Origin: CAWCUU01 sp963798855
GTDB lineage: Bacteria; Gemmatimonadota; Gemmatimonadetes; Longimicrobiales; RSA9
Reading direction: 5' to 3'
DNA length: 64,000 bases
Assembly (NCBI GenBank): GCA_963798855.1
Contig: CAWCUU010000002.1
Coordinates: 1,736,001 to 1,800,000 of the forward strand
Shown: positions 1-8,355 of the stretch, one piece after another
Numbering within the stretch: position 1 is the stretch's first letter
Layout: every line of letters begins with the position of its first letter
Notes under the pieces: model-generated
The model's input: only the letters and a program-made list of their open reading frames with translations
What the model was told of the DNA's origin: nothing
Database searches by the model: none
Made by a program: the position numbers and the translations under genes

Positions 1-196
1 GAGGGAAGGCGGGCGGAGGAACGGGGGCGGCCTCCGCGGATCGATTCGCGAGGCGCGATCGTGAGGTGGTTGACGGGGGGAGGGGTCGGCGGTACGGTTG
101 AGCTTGCAGGCGCCGTCATTTCGGAGTTCTGCCCGGCCGAGCGGCGGACTCCACCGCGGTGGGTGACGGATACGCTGCCCGGTGCCGAAAGGAGCC

Positions 197-580
197 ATGC
201 CGGCTGCTGGATCGGACGACGAAGTTCTCCGCCGAAAATACCTTGACTGGTGCTCTGCGCGGATCGCGGACTACTTCCTCCAGCTGACGCCGGAGGAGAT
301 CTATCGGATCGCGCACGAGGAGGTTGCATCGGGCGGGGGCGATGCTGAGTCGTCGTCGGGGACGGGAGGTTCGAACGAGGCGGCGGAAGGCCGCCTTTCG
401 TATAGGGAGCTGGTCGGCCGGGTCACGGAGCGGCTGGCAACGCGGATGCAGCTGCCGCCCTATGAGCTATGGTCGGCTGAATACCGGGCCGCTCCGGAGC
501 GATTCGAGAGCGAGCTGCTCGGGTTCTGGAAGCCGACCGGGGGGGAGCGGGATGGGGAAGAGGACGAGGACGAGCGCTAG
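197..580 (+). CDS. Hypothetical acidic protein
   Basis: I do not recognise this 127-residue soluble protein. It has an aromatic N-terminal half (KYLDWCSARIADYF), a low-complexity Ser/Gly/Glu linker near residues 50-65, a second ordered part (LSYRELVGRVTERLATRMQLPPYELW) and an acidic tail. No signal peptide or membrane segment is visible. The ATG at 197 is preferred over the in-frame GTG at 182 because AAAGGAG lies directly upstream, although the spacing is short. Its stop overlaps the stop of the convergent membrane gene (CTAG at 577-580). The function is unknown. Confidence 0.6.
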   Translation: MPAAGSDDEVLRRKYLDWCSARIADYFLQLTPEEIYRIAHEEVASGGGDAESSSGTGGSNEAAEGRLSYRELVGRVTERLATRMQLPPYELWSAEYRAAPERFESELLGFWKPTGGERDGEEDEDER

Positions 581-819
581 TGCGGGCTGGCGCGGCGCAG
601 GACCCTTCGCTGGTGCCACCAGGTGCCCGCGATGGCGGCGAGGCCGGCGACGAGGAGCAGCGTCCCGATCATCGTCCAGGCGAGTCCCCAGTCGCCGCGG
701 TCGTTCGCATAGCCGCGCAGGCCGCTGACGATGCAGGTCGCCGCCATTGCGATCCACAGCAGACCCACGATGATCCCGCTGGCCCACGCGATCGCGGTGC
801 GACGCTTCTCGACGGACAT
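577..819 (-). CDS. Small two-helix membrane protein
   Basis: This 80-residue protein has two hydrophobic helices (about residues 10-33 and 46-66), a short loop and a basic C-terminal tail (WWHQRRVLRRAS). The ATG at 819 is supported by GGGGGA six bases upstream and by a promoter-like element at 864-891. It converges on the preceding gene and their stop codons interlock. The family is unknown; a small inner-membrane protein is the safest description. Confidence 0.6.
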   Translation of the reverse strand: MSVEKRRTAIAWASGIIVGLLWIAMAATCIVSGLRGYANDRGDWGLAWTMIGTLLLVAGLAAIAGTWWHQRRVLRRASPH

Positions 820-863
820 GCCAATCCCCCGCTGCAATTCTCGCGACGACTTCCGGGTGGGCG

Positions 864-891
864 AATATAGGTGCGGGCGGAGCCGCTGCAA
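864..891 (-). promoter_or_regulatory. Sigma70-like promoter for the 577-819 gene
   Basis: Read on the minus strand, TTGCAG (886-891) and TATATT (864-869) are separated by 16 bases. Transcription would start near 857, about 38 nt before the ATG at 819. The -10 matches consensus at five of six positions. Confidence 0.5.
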
Positions 892-904
892 GGGCGGCGC
901 CGCT

Positions 905-933
905 TTGCCGCGGGACCGCGGCGCGGCTAGGTT
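905..933 (+). promoter_or_regulatory. Sigma70-like promoter for the 970 gene
   Basis: TTGCCG (905-910) and TAGGTT (928-933) are 17 bases apart, placing a start near 940 and a leader of about 30 nt before the ATG at 970. The pattern resembles other candidates in this window (TTGnnn-N17-TAnnTT). Confidence 0.45.
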
Positions 934-969
934 ACGCTCGGACTGGCATCACACGGAGGCGCGACGACA

Positions 970-1227
970 ATGGCGGTTCCCATCCCACTGATCCCGCCGG
1001 GCGCGCGAGTGAAGGTGCGGCGGGGCACACTCCCGATGGATCCGGCGCTGATCGGCCGTACCGGCACGGTCATCGTCTCGACGGAATACTATCCTTCCCG
1101 CGTGGACGTGTCCCTGGACGGTACGGGCGAGGTGCGGCAGTTCTCGCCGCTCGAGCTGGAGGTGTTGCAGCCGCTGGAGCTGCCGAAGGATCGGCAGGCG
1201 GCGCTGCGGCGACTCGCGCGTCCCTGA
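970..1227 (+). CDS. Small beta-rich hypothetical protein
   Basis: This 85-residue protein contains a KOW/SH3-like stretch: VRRGTLPMDPALIGRTGTV is followed by alternating hydrophobic strands and a Gly turn. Such folds often bind RNA or ribosomes, but there is not enough here to assign a function. GGAGG lies about 10 bases before the ATG and a promoter candidate sits at 905-933. The gene converges on ssb with a 63-base gap. Confidence 0.55.
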   Translation: MAVPIPLIPPGARVKVRRGTLPMDPALIGRTGTVIVSTEYYPSRVDVSLDGTGEVRQFSPLELEVLQPLELPKDRQAALRRLARP

Positions 1228-1290
1228 TTGGGCGTTTCGGCGGCGCCCGCGCTTCATGTCGTCCTCACCGTTCTCGTCATCTCCGGCCCC

Positions 1291-1737
1291 TCAGAAGGGC
1301 AGGTCGTCGTCCTCGTCGGAGAAAGGCGAGGAGGGCGGGGCGGCGCCGCGCGGCGCGGCGGAGCGGCCCTGCCAGCTTCCGGAGGAGCCCTCCCCCGAGG
1401 GAGCGCTGCCCGAGCCGAGCATCACCATCTCGCGAACGACGATGTCGGTCCAGTAGCGCGTCTGCCCCTGATCCTCCGTTTGGGAGTACTCGATTCGTCC
1501 TTCGACGTAGAGCCGGTCGCCCTTGTGAACGTACTGCTCGACCAGGTCGGCGAGGCGGTCGAAGAAGGTGAGTCGGTGCCATTCCGTCTTCTCCTGTTGC
1601 TCGCCGGCACGGGTGGAGAACTGCCGGTTCGTCGCGAGGGACACCTTGGCCACCTTCATGCCGGAGCCGGTCGTGCGGATGTCGGGCTCGGCGCCGACGT
1701 TGCCGATCAGCATCACCTTGTTGAGTGAGCGGGCCAT
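1291..1737 (-). CDS. ssb: Single-stranded DNA-binding protein
   Basis: A 148-residue SSB that coats single-stranded DNA in replication, repair and recombination. The OB-fold occupies about residues 1-105 (LNKVMLIGNVGAEPDIR, VAKVSLATNRQF, GDRLYVEGRIEYSQ). It is followed by a Gly/Ser/Pro-rich linker and the acidic tip DEDDDLPF, which recruits partner proteins. The ATG at 1737 with AAGG six bases upstream is chosen; an upstream in-frame start at 1773 would add 12 unlikely residues. Confidence 0.97.
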   Translation of the reverse strand: MARSLNKVMLIGNVGAEPDIRTTGSGMKVAKVSLATNRQFSTRAGEQQEKTEWHRLTFFDRLADLVEQYVHKGDRLYVEGRIEYSQTEDQGQTRYWTDIVVREMVMLGSGSAPSGEGSSGSWQGRSAAPRGAAPPSSPFSDEDDDLPF

Positions 1738-1923
1738 GTGGAACCTTGACGGGTTGGATGCGGAGCGTGCCACCCCGCTGATCGGGACGGCCGACGGGCA
1801 ACGGTACGGTCGGCCTGCCGCCGGGGCAAGGGAAGGGTGGAATGGGTCACGCCGTTGCCCCGAAGGCGCCCCGCCCCGAGGGCGGCGCCCGGCCGGGCAG
1901 CGGCCGCCCCCCGGAGCCGCCCG

Positions 1924-2757
1924 CTATAGCGCCTCTCGGTAGCGCTCGAGCAATCTGCGCGCGATCGGCCCGGGCTCCCCGTCGAAGACGTCGCGGCCGT
2001 CCACCCGCACGATCGGCATGATCTCCGTCGTGGTGCCGGAAAGGAATAGCTCCTCGGCCTCGAAGAGGCGGGAAAGCGGGACCAGGCCCTCGCGCGCTGG
2101 GATGGCCAGCTCGCGCGCGAAATCGAAGACCTGAGCGCGCGTGATGCCGGAGAGGATGTAATTGCACGCCGGGTAGGTGACGAGCTCGCCGTCAAAGACC
2201 GCCCACAGGTTGGAATGCGAGCCTTCGAGCACGATGTTGTCGCGGACGAAGAGCGCCTCGAACGCGCCGGCCTCGTGCGCGCGCTGATTGGCGAGGACGT
2301 TCGGCAGCAGCGAGACGGACTTGATGTCACAGCGGGCCCAGCGGTCGTCACCGACGAGGATTGCCTCGACCCCGTCCCTGAAGTGCGCATCGGCGTAGGG
2401 CGTGAACGGCCTCGCCACGGCGTAGACGGTCGGCTCCGCGTCGCTCGGAAACGCGTGCTTCCTCGGGGCGGGTCCCCGGGTGACCTGCATGTAGATCGTA
2501 GCGTCGGCGGCGTCGAGGCCGTTGTCGTTCAGCAGTCGTCCGGCCGCTTCGGCCAACTCGCCCATCTCGTGGAAGCCGATGCCGAGCTCGCGCAGCCCGC
2601 GCTCCATGCGCGCGAGGTGCTCGGGCATGGAGAGCGGGCGGCCGCGGTGCACCCGGATCACCTCGTAGACGCCGTCCGCGAACAGGAAACCGCGGTCCTC
2701 CACGGAGATGCGGGCGCTTTCGAGTGCCACGTAATCGCCATTCAGGTACACCTGCAC
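1924..2757 (-). CDS. dat: D-amino-acid transaminase (class IV PLP enzyme)
   Basis: This 277-residue fold-type IV aminotransferase interconverts D-alanine/D-glutamate and 2-oxo acids, feeding peptidoglycan precursors. The N-terminus reads VYLNGDYVALESARISVEDR. The catalytic lysine lies in DIKSVSLLPNVLANQ, typical of Dat enzymes, and a later SGTTTEI motif contacts the cofactor phosphate. The GTG at 2757 follows AGGAG with six-base spacing and gives the usual family length; the open frame continues upstream without homology. It is transcribed divergently from the M16 peptidase gene. A branched-chain or 4-amino-4-deoxychorismate activity cannot be fully excluded. Confidence 0.9.
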   Translation of the reverse strand: MQVYLNGDYVALESARISVEDRGFLFADGVYEVIRVHRGRPLSMPEHLARMERGLRELGIGFHEMGELAEAAGRLLNDNGLDAADATIYMQVTRGPAPRKHAFPSDAEPTVYAVARPFTPYADAHFRDGVEAILVGDDRWARCDIKSVSLLPNVLANQRAHEAGAFEALFVRDNIVLEGSHSNLWAVFDGELVTYPACNYILSGITRAQVFDFARELAIPAREGLVPLSRLFEAEELFLSGTTTEIMPIVRVDGRDVFDGEPGPIARRLLERYREAL

Positions 2758-2926
2758 GGACGGCTCCTGCGCGTCGGGTCCGGTCTGTACGCGGTCCGGT
2801 CGCTTTCCTTCCGGCCGCGGACTTCCCAGAATGGGCAGCCTCCGACGCCGCGTCAAACGACCGGGGCCGGCACGACGCTTGCCCCCTGCAGCAAGCGCCG
2901 AAGCACCGACTCCGACCGCGCACCGC

Positions 2927-5572
2927 ATGCCACCCGAATCCTCGACAGCCCGGCTCTCCACCCACCGACGGCGCCTCGACAACGGTCTGACCGTGCTCGT
3001 GCGCGAGGACCATTCCGCGCCGGTCGTCGCGATCGTGACGCACGTCTGCGCCGGCTACTTCAACGAGCCGGATCGGATCGTGGGCATCAGCCACGTGCTC
3101 GAGCACATGTTCTTCAAAGGCACGGAGCGGCGAGGGGTGGGAGAGATCGCGCGCGAGACGAAGGTGGCGGGCGGATACCTCAACGCCGGCACGATCTACG
3201 ACTACACCTCCTACTACACGGTACTGCCGGCGAGTTCTCTCGAGCAGGGGCTCGACATCCAGGCCGATGCGCTGCGCAACTCGAAGATCGACGAGGAGGA
3301 GCTGCGCCGCGAGCTGCTCGTCATCATCCAGGAGGCGAAGCGCAAGCTGGACAATCCCTCGGCCGTGGCTTCGGAGAACCTCTACGAGCTGATGTTCGAC
3401 GTCCACCGCATGCGCCGCTGGCGCATCGGCACGGAAGAGGGACTGCAGCGGCTCACGCGCGGCGATGTGTGGGACTACTATCGCGCGCTGTACCGGCCCT
3501 CCAACATCGTGCTCGTCGTCGTCGGCGACGTCGACGCCGTGCGAGCCTTCGATCTCGTCGAGCAGCACTACGGCTCGATGGCGACCGGTGAGGCTGCGAA
3601 GGAGATGTCGCCCCCGGAGCCGCAGCGACGCGGGCTACGCGTTCGGGAGATCGCCGGCGACATCACGCACTGCTATGCCGAATGGGGGTGGAAGACACCG
3701 GGCACGCTCCACGAGGACAGCGCGGCGCTGGATGTGCTCGCGGTCGTCCTCGGCCAGGGCCGCGCTTCGCGGCTCTACGGCGGCGTGCGCGAGCGGGGCC
3801 TCGTCAGCGCCATCAGCGCCTACAACTACACGCCGACGGACGTAGGCGTCTTCGGCGTCAGCGCGGAGGGACGCGCCGAGGACGCACTCAATGCGCTGTC
3901 GGCGAGCTGGGTCGAAGTCGATGCGATGCTGCGCGAGCCCCCAACCGAGGCGGAGGTGCAGCGGGCGAAGAACATCCTGGACGCACGGCTGCTTCGACGC
4001 CAGGAGACGGCCGAGGGCCAGGCGACCATGCTCGCCGAATGGCAGTCGCTGGGAGATTGGCGGCTCGGCGAGCAGTATCACGACAGGATCCTGGAAGTCA
4101 CGCCGGAGCGGCTCCACGAGGTCGCCTGCCGTTATCTCCCGCTCGATCTCGCGGCGCTGGTCGTTTACCGCCCAGAGTCCGCTGTGCCGTTGGGCGTCGG
4201 AGCCGATTCCCTGCAGCGACGTCTGAGCTCCGCCTCGCCGCGGAGCGTAGGGCTCGAGGAGCCATTCGTCCCCGCCGCCGGTGCCCTGCCGGCGCCGCGG
4301 CTTTCGCCTTCCTCGGTGGAGTCGATCGGGCCCGAGCCCGTGCACCTCTACCGCCTCGACAACGGCGTCCGCGTGGCGATCCGTCCGCGCCATTCCACGG
4401 CGCTGGTTTCGATGGGGGTCTGCTTCCGCGGCGGCGTGCTGCACGAAGAGGCCGCCTTCGCCGGCATCAGCGCGCTGATGGCACAGACGTCGATCAAGGG
4501 CACGGCATCGCGCAGCGCTGCCCGTCTGGCCGAGGAGACGGAGTCACTGGGCGGAGCGATCTCCCCGGGGGTGTCGGCGGACCTGCTCACGTGGTCCGTC
4601 GGGCTCCCCGCGCGACATTTCCGGCACGGCCTCGAGCTCCTCTCGGACGTGGTGCTCAACGCGCAGTTCCCCGAGCCGGAGCTGGAGAAGGAGCGGCAGG
4701 CGGCGCTCAGCGAGCTGGAGCGCCTGCGCGACGACATGTACCGCTACCCGTACCGCCTCTTTCTGCAGACCGCGTTCGCCGATCATCCGTACGGCTTCAC
4801 GACGGCGACGGCCGAGAGCGGTCTGCGTCGGCTCTCCCAGGACGATCTGATCGCGTGGCATCGGCGCGAGGTCCTCGAGGGGAGGCCGTGGGTCGTCGTC
4901 GTCGGGCAGGTGGACCCCGACGCGGCGGCGGGGCTCATCGGCGCCGCCTTTGCCGGCTTCTCACCGGGAGCCGAGGCCCGGGATCCCGGGCCACCCGCGT
5001 GGCCGGGCCATTCCCTGAGCGAGGTCGAGCAGCGCGCGAAGGCGCAGACCGCGATGCTCATCGGCTTCCCGGGGCCGACGCGACGCGAGCCGGACATCTA
5101 CCCGCTGCAGGTGCTCGCCAACGCACTGAGCGGGCTGGGCGGTCGCTTCTTCGACGAGCTGCGCGAGAAGCGCTCGCTCGCCTACACGGTCTCGACGTAC
5201 CCGGTCACGCGCTGGCTCGCCGGTGCGTTCGTCGCTTATATCGCAACGTCGCCCGAGAAGGAGGAGGAGGCCCGCGCCGCGATCATCGACGGCTTCGCCC
5301 GTATTGCGGACGAGGGGCTCTGGCCTGATGAGCTGGAGCGCTCGAAGCGCTACACGATCGGCGCGTGGCAGATCCGCAATCAGACGAACGGTGCGCACCT
5401 CGGCGCGATCGCGGACGCGTTGCTGCTGGGCAACGGGCTGCAGGAGCTGGCGGAGCTGGAGCGTCGCATCGACGAGGTCACGACCGCCGACGTACGCAAT
5501 GCGGTGCGGCGGCACTTCGACCCCGATCGTATGGTCGAAGGCATCGTCCGTGGCAGCGGAGGCGGCCGCTGA
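2927..5572 (+). CDS. Two-domain M16 zinc metallopeptidase
   Basis: A protein of about 880 residues with tandem M16 (insulinase/pitrilysin-like) halves. The first half carries the inverted zinc motif HVLEH with a downstream EEAK-type glutamate (VIIQEAKRKLDNP), so it should be catalytic. The second half starts near residue 460 (LDNGVRVAIRPRHSTALVSM) and lacks HxxEH at the matching place (SALMAQTSIKG), so it is probably the structural half that closes the chamber. No signal peptide is clear, so location is uncertain. The start is ambiguous: ATG 2927 keeps a normal N-terminus, while ATG 2831 would add 32 Arg/Pro/Ala-rich residues. Neither has a good ribosome site. Confidence 0.92.
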   Translation: MPPESSTARLSTHRRRLDNGLTVLVREDHSAPVVAIVTHVCAGYFNEPDRIVGISHVLEHMFFKGTERRGVGEIARETKVAGGYLNAGTIYDYTSYYTVLPASSLEQGLDIQADALRNSKIDEEELRRELLVIIQEAKRKLDNPSAVASENLYELMFDVHRMRRWRIGTEEGLQRLTRGDVWDYYRALYRPSNIVLVVVGDVDAVRAFDLVEQHYGSMATGEAAKEMSPPEPQRRGLRVREIAGDITHCYAEWGWKTPGTLHEDSAALDVLAVVLGQGRASRLYGGVRERGLVSAISAYNYTPTDVGVFGVSAEGRAEDALNALSASWVEVDAMLREPPTEAEVQRAKNILDARLLRRQETAEGQATMLAEWQSLGDWRLGEQYHDRILEVTPERLHEVACRYLPLDLAALVVYRPESAVPLGVGADSLQRRLSSASPRSVGLEEPFVPAAGALPAPRLSPSSVESIGPEPVHLYRLDNGVRVAIRPRHSTALVSMGVCFRGGVLHEEAAFAGISALMAQTSIKGTASRSAARLAEETESLGGAISPGVSADLLTWSVGLPARHFRHGLELLSDVVLNAQFPEPELEKERQAALSELERLRDDMYRYPYRLFLQTAFADHPYGFTTATAESGLRRLSQDDLIAWHRREVLEGRPWVVVVGQVDPDAAAGLIGAAFAGFSPGAEARDPGPPAWPGHSLSEVEQRAKAQTAMLIGFPGPTRREPDIYPLQVLANALSGLGGRFFDELREKRSLAYTVSTYPVTRWLAGAFVAYIATSPEKEEEARAAIIDGFARIADEGLWPDELERSKRYTIGAWQIRNQTNGAHLGAIADALLLGNGLQELAELERRIDEVTTADVRNAVRRHFDPDRMVEGIVRGSGGGR

Positions 5573-5671
5573 ACGGCCGTTTGCCGCGCGCCTCTCCTTC
5601 CGTCTACCTTGCTCGCGAGCGGCGAGACCCACCCGTCCCGCCGGCAACGCGAACCCGTACCGATCCATCCC

Positions 5672-6460
5672 ATGGGCAGCTCGTATCAGAACCTCGTCAT
5701 CGAGCGCGACAATGGCGTCGCGACGCTCATCGTGTCGCGGCCCGACCGGCTCAATGCCCTCAACGACGCGACGATCGACGAGCTTCGACGCGCCTTCGCG
5801 GAGCTCGCGGCTGACGACGGTGCGCGTGGTATTCTGGTGACGGGGGCCGGGCCGAAGGCGTTCGTCGCCGGCGCGGACATCGCCGAGCTCGCGCGCATGG
5901 GGCCGCTCGACGGCATCGGCACCTCGCGCAAGGGGCAGGACGCGTTCCGCTACCTCGAGAGGATCGGCAAGCCGGTGGTCGCGGCGATCAACGGCTTCGC
6001 CCTCGGTGGCGGTCTCGAGTTGGCCCTCGCTTGCCACCTGCGCATCGCCGCGCGGACCGCGCGTCTCGGCCTGCCCGAGGTCAAGCTCGGCATCATTCCC
6101 GGCTACGGCGGTACCGTGCGCCTGCCTCGGCTGGTCGGCCGCGGGCGCGCGCTGGAGCTGATCCTGACCGGCGAGATGATCGATGCCGAGGAAGCCCACC
6201 GGATCGGGCTCGTCAACCGCCTGGCCGAGCCCGACGAGCTGCGCGCCGCCGCCGAGGCGCTGCTGCGCACGATACTGGCGAACGGCCCCGTCGCGCTGAG
6301 ACTCGCGTTGGAGGCCGTGGACCGGGCCGGCGACACGGGCATGGAAGACGCGCTGGTCCTCGAGTCCAACCTGTTCGGCCTGCTCGCCGCCACCGACGAC
6401 ATGCGCGAGGGAATGAGCGCGTTCCTGGAGAAGCGGAAGGCCGACTTCCACGGCCGCTGA
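5672..6460 (+). CDS. Enoyl-CoA hydratase/isomerase family protein
   Basis: A 262-residue crotonase-fold enzyme that would hydrate trans-2-enoyl-CoA in fatty-acid beta-oxidation or a related route. It shows the oxyanion-hole motifs AFVAGADIAEL and GFALGGGLELALAC, and the glutamate-bearing LPEVKLGIIPGYGGT typical of true hydratases. The ATG at 5672 gives the usual family length, though no Shine-Dalgarno site is obvious. A TTGCCG-N18-TACCTT promoter-like pair lies at 5581-5610. Substrate range cannot be read from sequence. Confidence 0.93.
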   Translation: MGSSYQNLVIERDNGVATLIVSRPDRLNALNDATIDELRRAFAELAADDGARGILVTGAGPKAFVAGADIAELARMGPLDGIGTSRKGQDAFRYLERIGKPVVAAINGFALGGGLELALACHLRIAARTARLGLPEVKLGIIPGYGGTVRLPRLVGRGRALELILTGEMIDAEEAHRIGLVNRLAEPDELRAAAEALLRTILANGPVALRLALEAVDRAGDTGMEDALVLESNLFGLLAATDDMREGMSAFLEKRKADFHGR

Positions 6461-6570
6461 CCCCACCGGCGCGGCCCGCTCGAGGCAGCGTCGCGGCACC
6501 CATCCTGGCACCGCCGATATCCGCCTCTGAACCCTCTCTCCCCGAACGAGTTCCGCGCCTCACCGCGCGT

Positions 6571-6599
6571 TTGCGGCCGGGCGCCGATATCGGTACTTT
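6571..6599 (+). promoter_or_regulatory. Promoter abutting recF
   Basis: TTGCGG (6571-6576) and TACTTT (6594-6599) are exactly 17 bases apart. The predicted start, near 6606, is about five bases before the recF ATG at 6611, so the transcript would be almost leaderless. Confidence 0.45.
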
Positions 6600-6610
6600 C
6601 CCTGCGGCCG

Positions 6611-7756
6611 ATGAGTGCCCCTGCGACCTTCGCCTGTCTGGAGCTGCGCTTCCGGGAGTTCCGCAACTTCCCGGAGCTGGATCTGACGCTCCCTCCAGAG
6701 GGCGTCGTGATCGTCGGCGACAACGGTTCGGGAAAGACGAACCTCCTCGAAGGCCTCTTCTACCTCGAAATCTTCCGCTCCTTCCGCGGAGCCGCGGATG
6801 AGCAGCTGGTGCGCTTCGATGCGGAGGCTTTTCACGTGCGCGGGCGCTTCGCGCGCGCGAGCGCCGCGCGCGTGCACGAGATCACGGCGGCGTTCGCGCG
6901 CCGGGGCAGGCAGAAGCGGGTGACGGTGGATGGCGCCGAGCCGGAACGATTCGGCGATGCGATCGGCGGCGTCGGGGCGGTCGTTTTCTCGCCGTCGGAC
7001 GTCGCGATCATCGCCGGGCCACCGTCGGAGCGCCGGCGCTTCCTGGATATCGTGCTGTCGCTGAACCGTCCCGGCTACCTGCCCGCGCTCCAGCGCTACC
7101 GCCAGGCGCTGCGACAGAGGAACGCGCTGCTGCGCGAAGGCGCGGCGGCCGTGATGATCGAGGCATGGAACGGAGGGCTGGTGCAGGCCGGTGCGAGGGT
7201 GACCGCGTTGCGAGCGGAGTGGATCGCCGAGCGGGCGGCGGCGTTCGGCGAGCGCGCGACGCGGATCGGCGGCGGAGCCGCAATGCGCATGCGCTATGCG
7301 CCGGGGATCCCGTTACGAGGCGACCTCCCACCGTCGAGCGACGAAGCGGCGGACGCCTTCGCGGCCGAGCTCAGCCGGATCGCCACGCGCGAGAGGGAGC
7401 GCGGCGCGACTCTCGCCGGGCCGCACCGCGACGACATCGACTTCGCGATGGAGAAGCCGCACGGAGAGACCGATCTGCGTAGTTACGGCTCGGGGGGGCA
7501 GCAGCGCACCGCTGCGCTGGCGCTCCGCCTGGTCGAAGCCGCGACGGTGCGAGAAGCACGCGGCGGCGAGCCGATCGTGCTGCTCGACGACGTCTTCGCG
7601 GAGCTGGATCCGGGGCGCTCCCACCGGATCCTCGAGATGCTGGAGGAGGAGCAGCGCGGCCAGGTCGTGCTCACCGCGCCAAAGGAATCCGATCTGGACG
7701 TGAGGCACGCCTCGCTGCCGCGCCTGCGCATCGAAGCCGGCAGGATCTTCGAATGA
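6611..7756 (+). CDS. recF: DNA replication and repair protein RecF
   Basis: A 381-residue SMC-like ATPase that loads RecA at gaps with RecO and RecR. Walker A is GDNGSGKT at residues 36-43. The ABC signature SYGSGGQQRTAALAL and Walker B VLLDDVFAELD lie near the C-terminus. It overlaps the following DUF721 gene by four bases (ATGA) and precedes gyrB, the classic order minus dnaA/dnaN, which are not in this window. A promoter just before the ATG suggests that recF heads its own transcript. Confidence 0.96.
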   Translation: MSAPATFACLELRFREFRNFPELDLTLPPEGVVIVGDNGSGKTNLLEGLFYLEIFRSFRGAADEQLVRFDAEAFHVRGRFARASAARVHEITAAFARRGRQKRVTVDGAEPERFGDAIGGVGAVVFSPSDVAIIAGPPSERRRFLDIVLSLNRPGYLPALQRYRQALRQRNALLREGAAAVMIEAWNGGLVQAGARVTALRAEWIAERAAAFGERATRIGGGAAMRMRYAPGIPLRGDLPPSSDEAADAFAAELSRIATRERERGATLAGPHRDDIDFAMEKPHGETDLRSYGSGGQQRTAALALRLVEAATVREARGGEPIVLLDDVFAELDPGRSHRILEMLEEEQRGQVVLTAPKESDLDVRHASLPRLRIEAGRIFE

Positions 7757-8355
7757 GCGACCGCCCGGAACGGTCGCGGCCGACGAAAGTCGGCGAGGCG
7801 CTCGAGCACTACCTCGCCCGCTCCGGGCTGGCGGAGCGGATCGAGGAAGCGGGCGCGGTACCGGACTGGCAGCAGCGCGTCGGCCCGCGCATCGCCGCGG
7901 TGACGCGGCCGCTCACGGTATCGGCCGGCGTGCTGTTCGTCGCGGTGCGCTCCAGCGCCTGGCTGATGGAGCTGAAGCTGATGCAGTCGGAGATCCTGCG
8001 ACGCATCAACGCGGGACGCCTGCACGGCCATATCGATGGGCTCCGCTTCGTCATGGACGAAGGCGGAGCGGGAGGGAGTTCCGGGGGCACCCCGGAAGCT
8101 CGAAAGGGTAGTAGAAAGGGCTGTTTCGACCGACTCTCACGCACGGATAAATGGCGAGCAACCAGGGCAGGAAGAAGCCGTCGGACTACTCGGCCGGACA
8201 GATCCAGGTCCTCAAGGGGCTGGAGGCGGTCCGCAAGCGCCCGGGCATGTACATCGGCTCCACTGGACCGCGCGGTCTGCACCACCTCGTCTACGAGGTG
8301 GTCGACAACGCCGTGGACGAGGCGCTGGCCGGCTACTGCACGCACATCGAAGTGA
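7753..8355 (+). CDS. DUF721/DciA-like protein, end uncertain
   Basis: The first 95-100 residues match the DUF721 (DciA-like) family: VGEALEHYLARSGL, WQQRVGPRIAAVTRPL, and SSAWLMELKLMQSEILRRIN. DciA proteins assist loading of the replicative helicase, and the recF-DUF721-gyrB order is common. The open frame runs on to 200 residues and overlaps gyrB by 205 bases; that tail is Arg/Ser/Thr-rich and looks like gyrB read out of frame. A tandem TAG TAG sits in the neighbouring frame at 8109-8114, so one missing base near 8083-8087 (GGGGG) would restore a protein of about 119 residues. Confidence 0.75.
   Translation: MSDRPERSRPTKVGEALEHYLARSGLAERIEEAGAVPDWQQRVGPRIAAVTRPLTVSAGVLFVAVRSSAWLMELKLMQSEILRRINAGRLHGHIDGLRFVMDEGGAGGSSGGTPEARKGSRKGCFDRLSRTDKWRATRAGRSRRTTRPDRSRSSRGWRRSASARACTSAPLDRAVCTTSSTRWSTTPWTRRWPATARTSK

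Noticed and set aside
2348..3568. Minus-strand open frame overlapping dat and the M16 gene
   Set aside because: It partly repeats dat out of frame and has no independent start or motif.
4961..6511. Long minus-strand open frame of over 500 codons
   Set aside because: It lies antisense to the M16 peptidase and enoyl-CoA hydratase genes, is rich in Arg/Ala/Gly, and shows no domain. High GC creates such shadows.
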